A stretch of 46,656 nt of DNA, from the NCBI GenBank assembly GCA_029976005.1, contig JARKOQ010000115.1:1-46656 (forward strand). Direction: 5' to 3'. Source of the stretch: Aggregatilineales bacterium (GTDB lineage: Bacteria; Chloroflexota; Anaerolineae; Aggregatilineales; Ch27). This document shows, in pieces, positions 31,021 to 39,066 of the stretch. The notes under the pieces are model-generated. The model saw only the letters and a program-made list of their open reading frames with translations. It was not told the DNA's origin and ran no database searches. Each line of letters begins with the position of its first letter. Within the stretch, counting starts at the first letter, position 1. The translations under genes and the position numbers were made by a program.

Positions 31021-32406
31021 CTACCCCTGCCCAATCGGGAACTCGATCGAAACCGTAGTGCCTTCGCCGGGCGTGCTCGTGGCGGCAATCCGGCCGCCGT
31101 GCGCCTCCACCAGGGATTTGGCGATCGCCAGTCCCAGGCCCGATTCGGCCGCCTGCTGGTGGCGCGACGAATCGGCCCGGTAGAAGCGCTCGAAGATGTG
31201 GGGCAGGTGCTCCGGATCGATGCCCGATCCGCTGTCCCGCACGCTCAGGACGATCCGCCCGTCCCCGGCGCGCGCGGCCAGCACGATCTGCCCCTGCTCC
31301 GGGGTGTAGCGCAGCGCATTGCTGATCAGGTTCCCCAGGACTTGCAGGATGCGGTCGGGATCGGCGTGGAGGGGCGGCGTGTCCGGATCGATCTCGACCG
31401 ACAGCGCGATCTGGCGCTGCTCGGCCTGGTGGCTGAAGGTCGCCGCCGCCAGGTCGATCAGCTCGCCGGGAGCCACATCCAACACGTGCAGCGGCAGCTC
31501 GCCCGCGTCGGCCAGCGAAAGCAGGCGCAGGTCTTCCACCAGGCGCTGCAAGTGCTGGGCCTCGTCGTGCATGATCTTGAAGCGCTCCGGGGTGGGCTTG
31601 AGCAATCCCTCGCTGAGGGAGGACAGATAGCCCACCACGACCGATAGCGGCGTGCGCAGCTCGTGGGCGATGTCGGCCGTCATCTGGCGGCGCAGGGTAT
31701 TGGCGCGGGCCAGACCAGCGCTCATCTGGTTGAAGGCCGCCGCCACCTGCCCGACCTCGTCCTGGCTGCGTACCGGCACCTGCTGCTCCAGGTTCCCGCG
31801 CGACATGGACTGGATCGCGGCCGCGATCTCCCGCAGCGGGCGGGAAAGCGACCGGCCGAACACGAAGCTGAGCACGAGCGCGAACGCCACCGCGCCCCCC
31901 GCCGCGATCACCAAAAGCTGGTTGATCCGGCCCAGGTAGGCTTCTTCGGGCGCGTTCCGGTCGGGTCGTGGATCGTCGGGCAGCACGTATCCGACGGTCT
32001 CGCCGTCGATCACGACCGGCTCCGCGCGCTGCCGGTCGGCTTCGGAGATCGGCTCGCCCAGGCCATAGTCCCGGCCAGGGATGACGGTGATCCCCTCCCG
32101 GTCGAACAGCATGAAGCGCGTCGGGAAGGAACGCGGATCGCGCGGCGTCTCCTGGGATGAACCGGACGCGACAGGCGCGGCCGGAGCAACCGGCAGCCGC
32201 CCACCCGCCATCTGGATGTTGTCCCACGAGCCGTAGACCTCGTAGTAGGCGGCCATGTCCGCGACGTAATTGGCCCGATCCTGCTCCACGACGAAGTGAT
32301 CGAACTCCGAGGTCGTGAAGCGCTGGACGAGCACGGTGACGAGCAGGACACCCGCCAGCCCTGTGATCAGCAGAGCCAGGGTGAGCTTGACCTGAAGTGA
32401 GCGCAT
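31021..32406 (-). CDS. Sensor histidine kinase of the VTC/CotH operon
   Basis: A 461-residue membrane kinase. TM1 is about 7-27, an extracytoplasmic sensor of roughly 130 residues follows (about 28-160, with FMLFDREGITVIPG), TM2 is 162-183, then HAMP (183-236), HisKA with H248 (DIAHELRTPLS), and an ATPase domain with NLISNALRYTPEQ, DSGSGIDPEHL and ESGLGLAIAKSLVEAHGG. It starts 2 nt after the stop of the OmpR-type regulator and is the last gene of the operon. The sensed signal is unknown. Its place behind VTC, DUF4956 and CotH suggests it monitors the envelope state or polymer that they handle. Confidence 0.9.
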   Translation of the reverse strand: MRSLQVKLTLALLITGLAGVLLVTVLVQRFTTSEFDHFVVEQDRANYVADMAAYYEVYGSWDNIQMAGGRLPVAPAAPVASGSSQETPRDPRSFPTRFMLFDREGITVIPGRDYGLGEPISEADRQRAEPVVIDGETVGYVLPDDPRPDRNAPEEAYLGRINQLLVIAAGGAVAFALVLSFVFGRSLSRPLREIAAAIQSMSRGNLEQQVPVRSQDEVGQVAAAFNQMSAGLARANTLRRQMTADIAHELRTPLSVVVGYLSSLSEGLLKPTPERFKIMHDEAQHLQRLVEDLRLLSLADAGELPLHVLDVAPGELIDLAAATFSHQAEQRQIALSVEIDPDTPPLHADPDRILQVLGNLISNALRYTPEQGQIVLAARAGDGRIVLSVRDSGSGIDPEHLPHIFERFYRADSSRHQQAAESGLGLAIAKSLVEAHGGRIAATSTPGEGTTVSIEFPIGQG

Positions 32407-32408
32407 GC

Positions 32409-33095
32409 CTAATCCTCTGGCCGGAAGCGATAGCCGATGCCGAAGACCGTCTCGATGTAGTACGGCTTGCCGGCATCCGGCTCGATCTTGGCGCGCAGGT
32501 TGCGGATGTGCACGTCGACCGTGCGCTCGACGCCCTCGAAGGCATTGCCTTGCAGCAGCTCCAGCAGATCGGCGCGGGAGAAAGCCCGCCCAGGTGCGGC
32601 GATCAGCGCCTCCAGCAGGCAGAACTCGGACAGGGTCAGCTTGACCTCGTGTTCGCCCACGAAGACCCGGTGTGAGCCGCGATCCACGGCGATATCGGCC
32701 GCGCGCAGGACATCCGCGGGCGCGACCTCCTTGTTCGTCCGGCGCAGCACGGCGCGCGTCCGGGCCAGCAGCTCGCGCGGGGCAAAGGGCTTGGTGATGT
32801 AATCGTCCGCCCCCAGCTCCAGGCCCAGCACCTTGTCGTCCTCTTCCAGCAGCGCCGTCAGCAGGATGATCGGCGTCTCGCTCTCCTTGCGATAGACCTG
32901 GATGAATTCCTGCCCGTCCATCTCCGGCATCATGACGTCGAGCAGGATCAGGTCGGGTTTCTCGTGGCGGGCCACGAAGAGCGCGTCGCGACCGTTGACC
33001 GCCGTCACCACCCGGAAGCCCTGCTCGCTCAACAGCTCCTTGAGGAAAATCCGGACGTTGAGCTTGTCGTCAACGATGAGAATGGTCTTGGTCAT
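32409..33095 (-). CDS. OmpR-family response regulator of the VTC/CotH operon
   Basis: A 228-residue regulator. The receiver domain has D10 in ILIVDDK, phosphoacceptor D53 (LILLDVMMPEMDG), T80 and K102 (ITKPF). The winged-helix DNA-binding domain (about 130-226) has LTLSEFCLLEALIAAPGRAF, VDVHIRNLRAKIE and GIGYRFRPE. OmpR-family proteins bind direct repeats spaced about 11 bp. Such a box stands before the first gene of this same operon (36343-36386) and before the lipoprotein gene (8676-8719), so this regulator is the leading candidate to bind both. It lies 58 nt after the CotH stop. Confidence 0.9.
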   Translation of the reverse strand: MTKTILIVDDKLNVRIFLKELLSEQGFRVVTAVNGRDALFVARHEKPDLILLDVMMPEMDGQEFIQVYRKESETPIILLTALLEEDDKVLGLELGADDYITKPFAPRELLARTRAVLRRTNKEVAPADVLRAADIAVDRGSHRVFVGEHEVKLTLSEFCLLEALIAAPGRAFSRADLLELLQGNAFEGVERTVDVHIRNLRAKIEPDAGKPYYIETVFGIGYRFRPED

Positions 33096-33153
33096 GGTTC
33101 TGCCCCCCAGGGTCGGGTAGGGCGCGCCGGATGCCGCCGCGCCCCCATCTATC

Positions 33154-34725
33154 CTACATCACCCGCTGGCTGTTGATGTACTCCTGAGCCGCCGCGTGAC
33201 GCTGGTTCACGTGCTCGATCAACGTGGCGAGCGAGGCTTCGAAGGCTTCGGGCGAATCGAGCAGGGTGTAGCCTGCCTGCTCGCCCTGCGCGCCGACCAC
33301 GTAGGGCGCGATCAGATCGTGCAGAGTCCGGTAAATCGCCTCCATCCGGGCCGGCGCGAACGGCCCCTCGATCGTCTCGGCCACGTCCGCCACGTACAGG
33401 GCGTGATACACCGGATCGTCCATCAGGTAACGGATCAGCGGCCAATCGTTGCCCACCGAGTCCTGGCTCAGGGACGGCTCGGCCGGGCCGCCCCGGCCGC
33501 CGCCCATGCCCCGGCCCGCCTTGAGCGCCTCGTTGTTGTCCCAGGGAATCCAGGCCAGCCGGCCGGTCGTGGGATCGTTGTAAAGATAGTAGTTGTGCGC
33601 CATCTGGCCGTAGGAATCCCAGTTCTGGATCACGCTGTTGACCGCCAGCCAGCGCACGAACCCTTCCACGTCGAAGACCGCTTCCAGGCCGCTGCGCCAG
33701 GCGTCCGGGTCCGTGGTGCGCGTCCCGGCGTGCAGGGCCTCGAACAGGGCCAGGATGTCGCTGTAATCCGCCTCGGCCTGGTGGGTCTCCTTGTCGAACG
33801 AAGCCTCGTCGAAGCTGCCCGCCGCGAAGGTCGCCCCCGCGCCGTCCGGCTTGTAGACATTGCCGCCATCGTCGTCGAACTGGGTTTCGATCACGGTGTC
33901 GTCCACGATTTCCACCGCGGTATACAGCCCGAAGTAGACCGGCCCCTCGCCGTAATCCACATACACGGCATAGAAAGCCGTCTGGGGGGCGGGCACCCCC
34001 GCCGCGCGGAAGATGTCGGCGGCCACCTTCTCACGCAGCAGGGAGGGATCGCTCCAGTTGCTGGAAAAGCTCAGTTCCTTGAAGCCGTAGAAGCGCTGGT
34101 TCTCGATCTCAGGATAGGCGTCCTCGAACTCGTCGAAATCCAGCCTGAACGGCAGCTTGTAGCTGCCCCCTCGCCAGGTGCTCATCAGACTGGAATTGCC
34201 CTTGAAGCGGATGCCGGCGTGCGTCCAGACCTGGCCCTCGAACGTAATGTCCGCCTCGACCCAGATCGGATTCTCCGTGGTCCCCAGCCCGCCGCCCAAA
34301 CCCGGCCCACCCGCGCCCATGCCGGGCGGGCGCTGGCCCTGGCCCAGATTGGGCTGGCCGCCTTGAGGCTGCGGCTGCATGCCGCCCTGGCCCTGTTGTC
34401 CGCCGCCCTGCGGCGGGCCGCCAAGCGGCGGGCGGCCGGGGCCGGCTGCCCCACCGCCTTGCCCGGAACCGAACGCGCCGTACAGCCCGGTCATGTCGTC
34501 CAGCATCGCCTGCCAGTTCTCCGGCGAGAGGGTGATCGTGATCGTGTTGACTTCGTCCTGAGGGAAAACGACCGCGTAATCCGGGTCGGCGTCGTTCCCA
34601 TGCGAGGCTTCGTCCCAGCCCGCCGGGCGGGCCGGATCCCCGCCCTGGGCGAAGACCGGCCCGCCGCACAGCGAGAGGGCCGCGATCATCCCGGCGACGA
34701 TCGAGAAGGTCTTGCATCCGTTCAT
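33154..34725 (-). CDS. CotH-family protein kinase, exported
   Basis: A 523-residue secreted protein. The start MNGCKTFSIV (34725) has AGGAGG 7 nt upstream. Residues 1-27 are a signal peptide (PVFAQ). A Gly/Pro/Gln-rich insert occupies about 86-150 (GGPPQGGGQQGQGGMQPQP). The CotH kinase core follows: HAGIRFKGNSSLMSTWRGG, the phosphate-binding-region lysine in YKLPFRLDFD, ELSFSSNWSDPSLLREKVA, and FGLYTAVEIVDD. The metal/catalytic-type motifs are IQNWDSYGQMAHNYYLYND and WIPWDNNEA (D396). Bacterial and fungal CotH are atypical kinases; spore-coat CotH phosphorylates coat proteins outside the cytoplasm. Here it probably acts at the cell surface. Its partner substrate could be the Gly-rich lipoprotein at 6800, which shares the regulatory box; that is inference. 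Confidence 0.85.
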   Translation of the reverse strand: MNGCKTFSIVAGMIAALSLCGGPVFAQGGDPARPAGWDEASHGNDADPDYAVVFPQDEVNTITITLSPENWQAMLDDMTGLYGAFGSGQGGGAAGPGRPPLGGPPQGGGQQGQGGMQPQPQGGQPNLGQGQRPPGMGAGGPGLGGGLGTTENPIWVEADITFEGQVWTHAGIRFKGNSSLMSTWRGGSYKLPFRLDFDEFEDAYPEIENQRFYGFKELSFSSNWSDPSLLREKVAADIFRAAGVPAPQTAFYAVYVDYGEGPVYFGLYTAVEIVDDTVIETQFDDDGGNVYKPDGAGATFAAGSFDEASFDKETHQAEADYSDILALFEALHAGTRTTDPDAWRSGLEAVFDVEGFVRWLAVNSVIQNWDSYGQMAHNYYLYNDPTTGRLAWIPWDNNEALKAGRGMGGGRGGPAEPSLSQDSVGNDWPLIRYLMDDPVYHALYVADVAETIEGPFAPARMEAIYRTLHDLIAPYVVGAQGEQAGYTLLDSPEAFEASLATLIEHVNQRHAAAQEYINSQRVM

Positions 34726-34767
34726 GGTGCGCCTCCTGATTCCGGCGTGCATTCGATCGGTTCGGAC

Positions 34768-35412
34768 TCAATCGTCAAGCGACTCGTGATCCTCCGGCAT
34801 GTGGCGGTTGCCGACCAGGACCACGCGGGCCGTGCCCGACGCCTGCGCGTCGTAGTAAAGGGTGACTTCCGCCGTGTCGCGCAGGAAGTTCAGGCGGCCG
34901 ATCTCCACCCGGTTGATCGTCAGGCCGGTGCGCTGCTGCAAGTCTTCCAGCAGCAGGGACCAGTTTTCGGGCCGGATCAGGTCGATACGCTCGTAGACGA
35001 TGGTCTTGCGACCTTCGTAGCGAAAGCCCCAGCCCCGTTCCAGGACGAACAGCACGGCGATCGTGGCGAGGTTGGCAAGCGCGAACTCGGCATAGGCGCG
35101 CTCGCCCAGCAGCACCGAGTTGACCACGGGCAGCGCGATCAGGACGAACAGGTAGGTCATCTCCCGGATCGGGATGGTCGAGGTGCGGTAGCGCAGCACC
35201 GAGAAGATCGCGAACAACCCGAAGCCCACTCCAACGCTGAATTGAGCGTTGTTCAGGAGGCCCATCACAAAGTAGATGATGGTGTTGAACGCGAAGAACG
35301 TGAACACGTAGTCCTTGTCGTGCCGCTGCGGGTAATAAATGAACCGCACAATGACAAAGACGATCGCCAGATTGATGCCAAATCCCGCCAGGGACTCAAT
35401 GAACAGGTCCAT
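34768..35412 (-). CDS. DUF4956 membrane protein
   Basis: A 214-residue protein. Four or five membrane helices fill residues 8-125 (INLAIVFVIVRFIYY, FFAFNTIIYFVMGLL, VGFGLFAIFSVLRYR), and a soluble C-terminal domain of about 85 residues follows. The LRYRTSTIPIREMTYLFV stretch is the signature of DUF4956. The family is uncharacterised and is usually found next to VTC-domain and CotH genes. The start overlaps the VTC stop by 17 nt, and 42 nt separate it from CotH, so the three are translated together. It may be the membrane channel or anchor for the VTC enzyme, as fungal VTC proteins are themselves membrane-attached. Confidence 0.8.
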   Translation of the reverse strand: MDLFIESLAGFGINLAIVFVIVRFIYYPQRHDKDYVFTFFAFNTIIYFVMGLLNNAQFSVGVGFGLFAIFSVLRYRTSTIPIREMTYLFVLIALPVVNSVLLGERAYAEFALANLATIAVLFVLERGWGFRYEGRKTIVYERIDLIRPENWSLLLEDLQQRTGLTINRVEIGRLNFLRDTAEVTLYYDAQASGTARVVLVGNRHMPEDHESLDD

Positions 35413-36235
35413 GATCGCTCTCTTCCTGCATCAGCTTTTCCACCAGCCGCATGCGAGCCTTGAAGTTGTTGGTCTTGACGTTGTCGTACAGCATGTAAAC
35501 CCCGGCGCAGTACTTGCTGAACTGGCTGGAGCGGACTCCCAACCGGCGCATCTGGGCGATGAAATCGGACTGGCGCGAGGCGCGCTCCTGCTTGACTTCG
35601 GCAATCGCGATGCCCGGCAGCCCAACCACAGCGTCGCCGCAGCCAAAGGCCAGGTGCACGTCCAGGGTCAGGCGTTCCGGCTGATGCTTGCTGACCAGGG
35701 TGATGCGCTGGAACGTGTTCCACAGCTTGAACTCGAGGTCCTGGGCATCGACCGGCGCGTGTGCGTCGATGAAGTCGTCGACCTGCGTCGCGAGCCGGCC
35801 GATCGGGTCGGGCGTCTGCAAGCGGGCCTTGACCGTGCGCTCCTGGTTGGTCTTGCGCTTGACCTCCCAGTAGGCCAGTTCCGAGTCCACGTACTCGCGC
35901 ATCCGCACCTTGTAGCGCGCGCGCAGGCCGTTGTGATGCTGGTGGTACAGTGCGAAGTCGGGCGTATCGAAGTAGAGGGTCCGATAGTGATTCAGGCGCG
36001 TCTGGCTGATGTCCAGCACCTGGTACTGCCCGGCGATCCGTGCCAAAGCCTCGTGAAGCTGGCTCAAGCGCAGGATAAACTTGGTGTCGGTGCGGTCGAG
36101 CAGCGCCACACCGTCCATCTCGTCCAGGCCGATCGGCTCGAAGCGCGCCAGCAGCCGCTCGATGCGCTCCAACCCCGGCTCGGTCTGCCGGGCATCATCT
36201 TCCACGTGCTCCGGTAACTGGTCAATCGCGACCAT
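35396..36235 (-). CDS. VTC-domain protein (polyphosphate polymerase-like)
   Basis: A 279-residue soluble protein with the tunnel fold of the TTM superfamily. Charged tunnel motifs are visible: LLDRTDTKFIL (R48, K52), HYRTLYFDTPDF (88-91), GLRARYKVRMREY (R105, R107), AYWEVKRKTNQERTVK (E124, K126) and, late, GIAIAEVKQERAS and FSKYCAGVYML. The yeast VTC4 catalytic domain, with the same motif set, makes polyphosphate from ATP. Bacterial homologues are mostly untested. GGAGGG lies 8 nt before the ATG. It is the first gene of the operon and is preceded by the 11-bp direct-repeat box. No SPX or membrane domain is fused. Confidence 0.85.
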   Translation of the reverse strand: MVAIDQLPEHVEDDARQTEPGLERIERLLARFEPIGLDEMDGVALLDRTDTKFILRLSQLHEALARIAGQYQVLDISQTRLNHYRTLYFDTPDFALYHQHHNGLRARYKVRMREYVDSELAYWEVKRKTNQERTVKARLQTPDPIGRLATQVDDFIDAHAPVDAQDLEFKLWNTFQRITLVSKHQPERLTLDVHLAFGCGDAVVGLPGIAIAEVKQERASRQSDFIAQMRRLGVRSSQFSKYCAGVYMLYDNVKTNNFKARMRLVEKLMQEESDHGPVH

Positions 36236-36342
36236 GAGACTCCCTCCAAGCGCGGCCGCCAGTCACGCGCGGGCCGCCAGCAACCCTCTTAAGACTGGCC
36301 CGGCCCTGGAACCGTCCATCCGTCCAGCACCGAGCTAACCAA

Positions 36343-36386
36343 ACGATACTCGAAAGATATTCAGAAGATGTTCAGGTTGACTTAAA
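36343..36386 (-). promoter_or_regulatory. Direct-repeat activator box and -10 of the VTC/CotH operon
   Basis: TTCAG units at 36360-36364 and 36371-36375 stand 11 bp apart in TTCAGAAGATGTTCAG. TTAAA follows 11 bp further on (36382-36386). On the minus strand CTGAA (36364-36360) is followed after exactly 11 nt by TATCGT (36348-36343). Fifteen of 16 core bases and all spacings are identical to the box before the lipoprotein gene at 8676-8719. The start-to-ATG leader would be about 100 nt. Confidence 0.7.
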
Positions 36387-36512
36387 GCTCGTTAAAACAG
36401 CCGCGCCCCTCGCCCGCGCCAACCCGGTATTTCCTTCCAACGGCTCCGCGCTACAATGGGGGCCGTAGGACTCCCGGACGACGAACCAGCGGCTTGCACA
36501 GGACAGACTGCC

Positions 36513-37538
36513 ATGCCGGACAACCGCAAAGGTAAAACCGTCACCCAGAAGGACGTGGCAGACCGTGCCGGCGTGACCCGGTCGATCGTCTCCTACGTAA
36601 TCAACAACGGCCCGCGCAGCGTCTCCGAGGAAACGCGCGAGCGCGTCCTGGCCGCCATCAAGGAGCTGGGCTACCGCCCCAACAAACACGCCCAACTGCT
36701 TTCCAGCGTGGAGGGCGCGGCCAACCGGTACCTGGGCATCATCCTCGCCAGCAACTACATGTTCAAGCGTCCCTACTACGGCAGCATCCTGGCCAGCATC
36801 CACGAGCACGCCCACGCGCGCGGCTGGCACATCCGCTTCATCCGCGTCTTCAACGACTTCAACAACCCGGCCCTGTTCAACGAGCTGATCCACCCGGACG
36901 AGATCAGCGGCGTGATCCTGCTGGGCCTGGATCAGGTGATCGGCACGCCGGACGACATGGCGCTCGTCGGCGAAATCGTGCGGCGGGTCGAGCGGGTGGT
37001 GTGCGTGGAATGGGAATGGCCCGGCGTGCCCTCGATCCAGTTCGACCGCCAGGCGGCCGCCTATGAGGCCACCCGCCACCTGCTGGCTTCGAATCGCGCC
37101 ACGATCGCCTACATTGGACCGGAAGACAAGCGCGTCACGGGCTATCAGCAGGCCCTCTGGGAGAAGCATATCCCGGCCGACGAGCGCCTGATGGCCTTCG
37201 CGATCGACTCCCATTCCGGCTACGAATGCTGCGACCGGCTGATCCGGTCCGGGCTTCCTATCGATGCCGTCTGCGCGGGAACGGATGAAGTCGCTGTTGG
37301 GGTGCTGAAGACCCTGCACCAACATGGGCTGGCCGTGCCGGGCCAGATCGCCGTCGCCAGCATCGACAACCTGGACATCGCCGCCTACACCATCCCCGCG
37401 CTGACTTCGATCGATGTGCCGCGCCGCCAGATCGGACTGCACGCTGTCGAGGCGCTGATCTCCGGCCCCGCCCAGACCCGCCCCTCCGCCTACGCCATCA
37501 CCGTCCGCACCCAGCTCGTCGTCCGCGAATCGAGCTAG
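36513..37538 (+). CDS. LacI-family regulator of the galactan locus
   Basis: A 341-residue LacI-type repressor starting MPDNRKGKTVTQKDVADRAG. The helix-turn-helix (TQKDVADRAGVTRSIVSYVI) follows a short basic tail, then the hinge region (KPNKHAQLL-type, here RPNKHAQLLSSVEG) and the sugar-sensing domain (YLGIILASNYMFKRPYYGSI). AGGA lies 9 nt before the ATG at 36513; the frame is open up to 36456 but not LacI-like there. It precedes the GH53/gan genes by about 450 nt on the same strand, with a TACAAT -10-like box at 36452. It is the likely repressor of the palindrome at 37942-37955. Confidence 0.85.
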   Translation: MPDNRKGKTVTQKDVADRAGVTRSIVSYVINNGPRSVSEETRERVLAAIKELGYRPNKHAQLLSSVEGAANRYLGIILASNYMFKRPYYGSILASIHEHAHARGWHIRFIRVFNDFNNPALFNELIHPDEISGVILLGLDQVIGTPDDMALVGEIVRRVERVVCVEWEWPGVPSIQFDRQAAAYEATRHLLASNRATIAYIGPEDKRVTGYQQALWEKHIPADERLMAFAIDSHSGYECCDRLIRSGLPIDAVCAGTDEVAVGVLKTLHQHGLAVPGQIAVASIDNLDIAAYTIPALTSIDVPRRQIGLHAVEALISGPAQTRPSAYAITVRTQLVVRESS

Positions 37539-37561
37539 ACAGAGCAAGCGCACAAAAACAA

Positions 37562-37640
37562 AACCAACCGCCAAGACGCCAGGGAAAAGCGCAGAGCGTA
37601 TTGAGAGCACCGTCTTGGCCTCCGCGTTCTTTGCTGCCTC
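37562..37640. repeat. Intergenic repeat, family A (copy 4)
   Basis: AACCAACCGCCAAGACGCCA then GGGAAAAGCGCAGAGCG at one end, with TTGGCCTCCGCGTTCTTTGC about 55 bases on. The two halves correspond to the GCCA-rich and GCGGAG-rich blocks of the copy at 254-356. Confidence 0.55.
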
Positions 37641-37650
37641 CTCGGAAGAC

Positions 37651-37684
37651 AGCGGTCAGCACTCAACGGTCAGTGGTCAGCCAA
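37651..37684. repeat. Intergenic repeat, family C (copy 3, diverged)
   Basis: AGCGGTCAGCACTCAACGGT then CAGTGGTCAGCCAA. The pattern is AGCGGTCAGC repeated imperfectly, related to 2176-2200 and 20734-20750. It directly follows a family-A copy. I see nothing else in 37539-37890. Confidence 0.5.
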
Positions 37685-37897
37685 AGACAAATACAGCCAG
37701 GCAGCGTGTCGACCGACTGGATTTTGATCCCTCTGGTGTGCCGTCTGGGGACCAAGACCGGCAGTGTGATTCGTGCTCGGTTTGCGCTTTTCGCTTCGAC
37801 GCTTGCCGCCTGGACGCTGCCAGCGGCATAAGCAGCTCTGCGGTGAGAGATGCTTTGTCGCATGGATGCGCCTGCCCGCGTCTCAACCCTACCTGAA

Positions 37898-37927
37898 TTG
37901 ACACGGCAGGGCGCTTCATGGTATGGT
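37898..37927 (+). promoter_or_regulatory. Promoter of the galactan genes
   Basis: TTGACA (37898-37903), 18 nt, TATGGT (37922-37927). The expected start site is close to 37934, immediately before the operator at 37942. Confidence 0.6.
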
Positions 37928-37941
37928 GTAGACACGAGATG

Positions 37942-37955
37942 TCGACGCGCGTCGA
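37942..37955. promoter_or_regulatory. Perfect 14-bp palindromic operator before the galactan genes
   Basis: TCGACGCGCGTCGA is its own reverse complement and has the central CG of LacI-family operators. It lies about 8-21 nt after the predicted start site. The LacI regulator at 36513 is the natural ligand. Confidence 0.6.
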
Positions 37956-37986
37956 TCAAGGGGTCTACGCCCATGCAGGGGCCTTG

Positions 37987-39036
37987 ATGAAGATGATCCT
38001 CGGTGCCGATCTATCCTACGTGAACGAGGTCGAAGCGCTGGGCGGCGTTTTCTACGACCAGGGCCAGGCCCGCGACCCCTTCCGCATCCTCAAGGATCAC
38101 GGCGCGAATCTCGTCCGCGTGCGCCTCTGGCACACCCCCACCTGGACCAGCTACAGCACCCTGGCCGACGCGCAGCGCACGATCCGGCGCGCCAGAGCGC
38201 TGGACATGGCCGTTTTGCTCAACCTGCACTACTCCGACACCTGGGCCGACCCCGCCAAGCAGATCGTCCCGGCGGCCTGGGCTGCCCTGAGCGACATCGA
38301 CCAGCTTGAGCGGGCGGTGTACGACTACACCTACACCGTGCTGGACGAACTGAACGCGCAAGGGCTGATGCCCGATTACGTCCAGGTCGGCAACGAGATC
38401 AACACCGAGATCATGGTCGGCGCGCCCCACAACGGCGCGTCGATCAACTGGCCGCGCAACGCCCGCCTGATCAACGCCGGGATCAGCGCGGTGCGCGTCG
38501 CAGGGCGCGTCGCCGGACAGCAGACCGCCACGTCCCCCCGGATCATCCTGCACATCGCCCAGCCGGAAAACGTCGTGCCCTGGTTCGATGCCGCCCTGGC
38601 CGCCGGGGTGCACGATTTCGACGTCATCGGGATTTCCTACTACCCCAAATGGAGCACGTCTTCGATGGAACAGGCCGGGCAGACGATCGACCAGGCCCGG
38701 CGACGCTACCAGACCGAGGTCATGATCGTCGAGACCGCCTATCCGTGGACGCTGGCGGCCGGCCAGACCGACGACCATCTGCTGGGGCCGGACTCAGTCC
38801 TGCCCGCTTACGCGCCCACCCCGCAGGGCCAGCGCGACTTTCTGATCGACCTGACCCAGACCGTGCTGGATGCCGGGGGCACGGGAGTCATTTACTGGGA
38901 GCCGGCCTGGATTTCCACGCCAGATCGGCCCTCCACCTGGGAAAACGCCACGTTCTTCGACGAGCAGCATCACGTTCATGCCGGGATCGAATTCCTGTCG
39001 CACAGCTACACAAAGCGTGCCAGGGAATGCAGATAG
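37987..39036 (+). CDS. GH53 endo-beta-1,4-galactanase without signal peptide
   Basis: A 349-residue (beta/alpha)8 enzyme of family GH53. The start MKMILGADLSYVNE has AGGGG 5 nt upstream. The open frame reaches 37918, but that ATG would lie in front of the operator and at the transcription start, so I reject it. Key stretches are VRVRLWHTPTW, LNLHYSDTWADPAKQ, the acid/base E137 in QVGNEINTE and the nucleophile E249 in VETAYPWT, with YWEPAWIS near the end. Lacking a signal peptide, it should work inside the cell on imported galacto-oligosaccharides, complementing the secreted GH53 at 44924. The two share most motifs and probably arose by duplication. Confidence 0.9.
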   Translation: MKMILGADLSYVNEVEALGGVFYDQGQARDPFRILKDHGANLVRVRLWHTPTWTSYSTLADAQRTIRRARALDMAVLLNLHYSDTWADPAKQIVPAAWAALSDIDQLERAVYDYTYTVLDELNAQGLMPDYVQVGNEINTEIMVGAPHNGASINWPRNARLINAGISAVRVAGRVAGQQTATSPRIILHIAQPENVVPWFDAALAAGVHDFDVIGISYYPKWSTSSMEQAGQTIDQARRRYQTEVMIVETAYPWTLAAGQTDDHLLGPDSVLPAYAPTPQGQRDFLIDLTQTVLDAGGTGVIYWEPAWISTPDRPSTWENATFFDEQHHVHAGIEFLSHSYTKRARECR

Positions 39037-39066
39037 GCCCTTCAGTCATCAGAAAAGGACTTCCAA

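Noticed and set aside
37918..37986. Longer N-terminus for the first GH53
   Set aside because: The upstream ATG lies between the -10 and the operator, so it would fall at or before the transcription start; the ATG at 37987 has a ribosome binding site and begins at the conserved domain.
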